Positions 5,604-5,681 of a stretch of 5,681 nucleotides of DNA are shown in pieces. The position numbers and the translations under genes were made by a program. Position 1 is the first letter of the stretch. The number at the start of each line of letters is the position of its first letter. The stretch is from positions 1 to 5,681 of the forward strand of contig CAYQPF010000242.1 of the NCBI GenBank assembly GCA_964419225.1, written 5' to 3'. A model generated the notes under the pieces. That model did no database searches, was not told the DNA's origin, and saw nothing but the letters and a program-made list of their open reading frames with translations. This stretch comes from CAYQPF01 sp964419225 (GTDB taxonomy: Bacteria; Cloacimonadota; Cloacimonadia; Cloacimonadales; CAYQPF01).

Positions 5604-5681
5604 TTTGATCTCCTTTTCACTTTATTTCTTTCTAATTACTTCTCCATTAGTAAGTTAGCGGAAACAAAGTCAAGTCAATAG
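5604..5681 (-). promoter_or_regulatory. Upstream region of the small acidic gene; weak promoter candidate
   Basis: Two overlapping TTGACT sequences (5678-5673 and 5673-5668 on the - strand) match five of six -35 bases. The nearest -10-like hexamers (TACTAA at 5652-5647, TAATGG at 5649-5644) are poor or badly spaced. One further ATTAGTAA copy lies at 5646-5653. A promoter is likely somewhere here or just outside the window, but none is convincing. Confidence 0.25.

Noticed and set aside
1..5681. tRNA genes, CRISPR arrays or insertion sequences
   Set aside because: I saw no cloverleaf, no regular spaced repeats and no transposase-like frame with terminal inverted repeats.

Overview
The window is part of a tailed-phage structural region, probably a prophage or phage contig with a siphovirus-like tail. 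The order is tape measure C-terminus, hub-like protein, a 140-residue structural protein, then a tail appendage or fibre. Two AT-rich stretches in it look like accessory cargo. The DNA has about 35-40% GC by eye. Most genes have clear Shine-Dalgarno sequences (AGGAGG, GAGGAGAG, AAGGAGA), which suggests a host that uses SD-led initiation. The sequence alone does not name a genus.

Positions 1-226 are the end of a tape-measure-like protein on the + strand. Positions 227-748 hold an opposite-strand gene of 173 residues that I do not recognise. It starts from its own near-consensus sigma70-type promoter (TTGACA, 17 bases, AATAAT), which lies over the ribosome binding site and start codon of the next tail gene. 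Its stop codon directly abuts the tape-measure stop codon. This is the layout expected of a phage moron (cargo gene).

Positions 786-3404 continue the + strand tail module: a 492-residue hub or tail-tip candidate, a 140-residue protein overlapping it by ATGA, and a 222-residue fibre or appendage protein with its own AGGAGG site. These probably build the tail tip and host-contact structures.

Positions 3405-3659 are non-coding and rich in structure: a decayed terminator-like repeat, an 11-base inverted repeat and three copies of an 8-mer. They lead to a 542-residue protein (3660-5288) with an N-terminal coiled coil, a middle domain I cannot assign, and a C-terminal Mrr-type restriction endonuclease domain with the expected D/QxK catalytic residues. 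It is more AT-rich than the tail genes and is a candidate single-gene anti-phage or DNA-targeting nuclease. Imperfect 42-base direct repeats (30 of 42 identical) bracket this locus; the right copy contains an intact terminator hairpin.

The right end holds a small acidic gene of 73 residues on the - strand, convergent with the nuclease gene and separated from it by that hairpin. The points most worth following up are the antisense cargo gene whose promoter sits on a tail gene's translation start, and the repeat-flanked nuclease.
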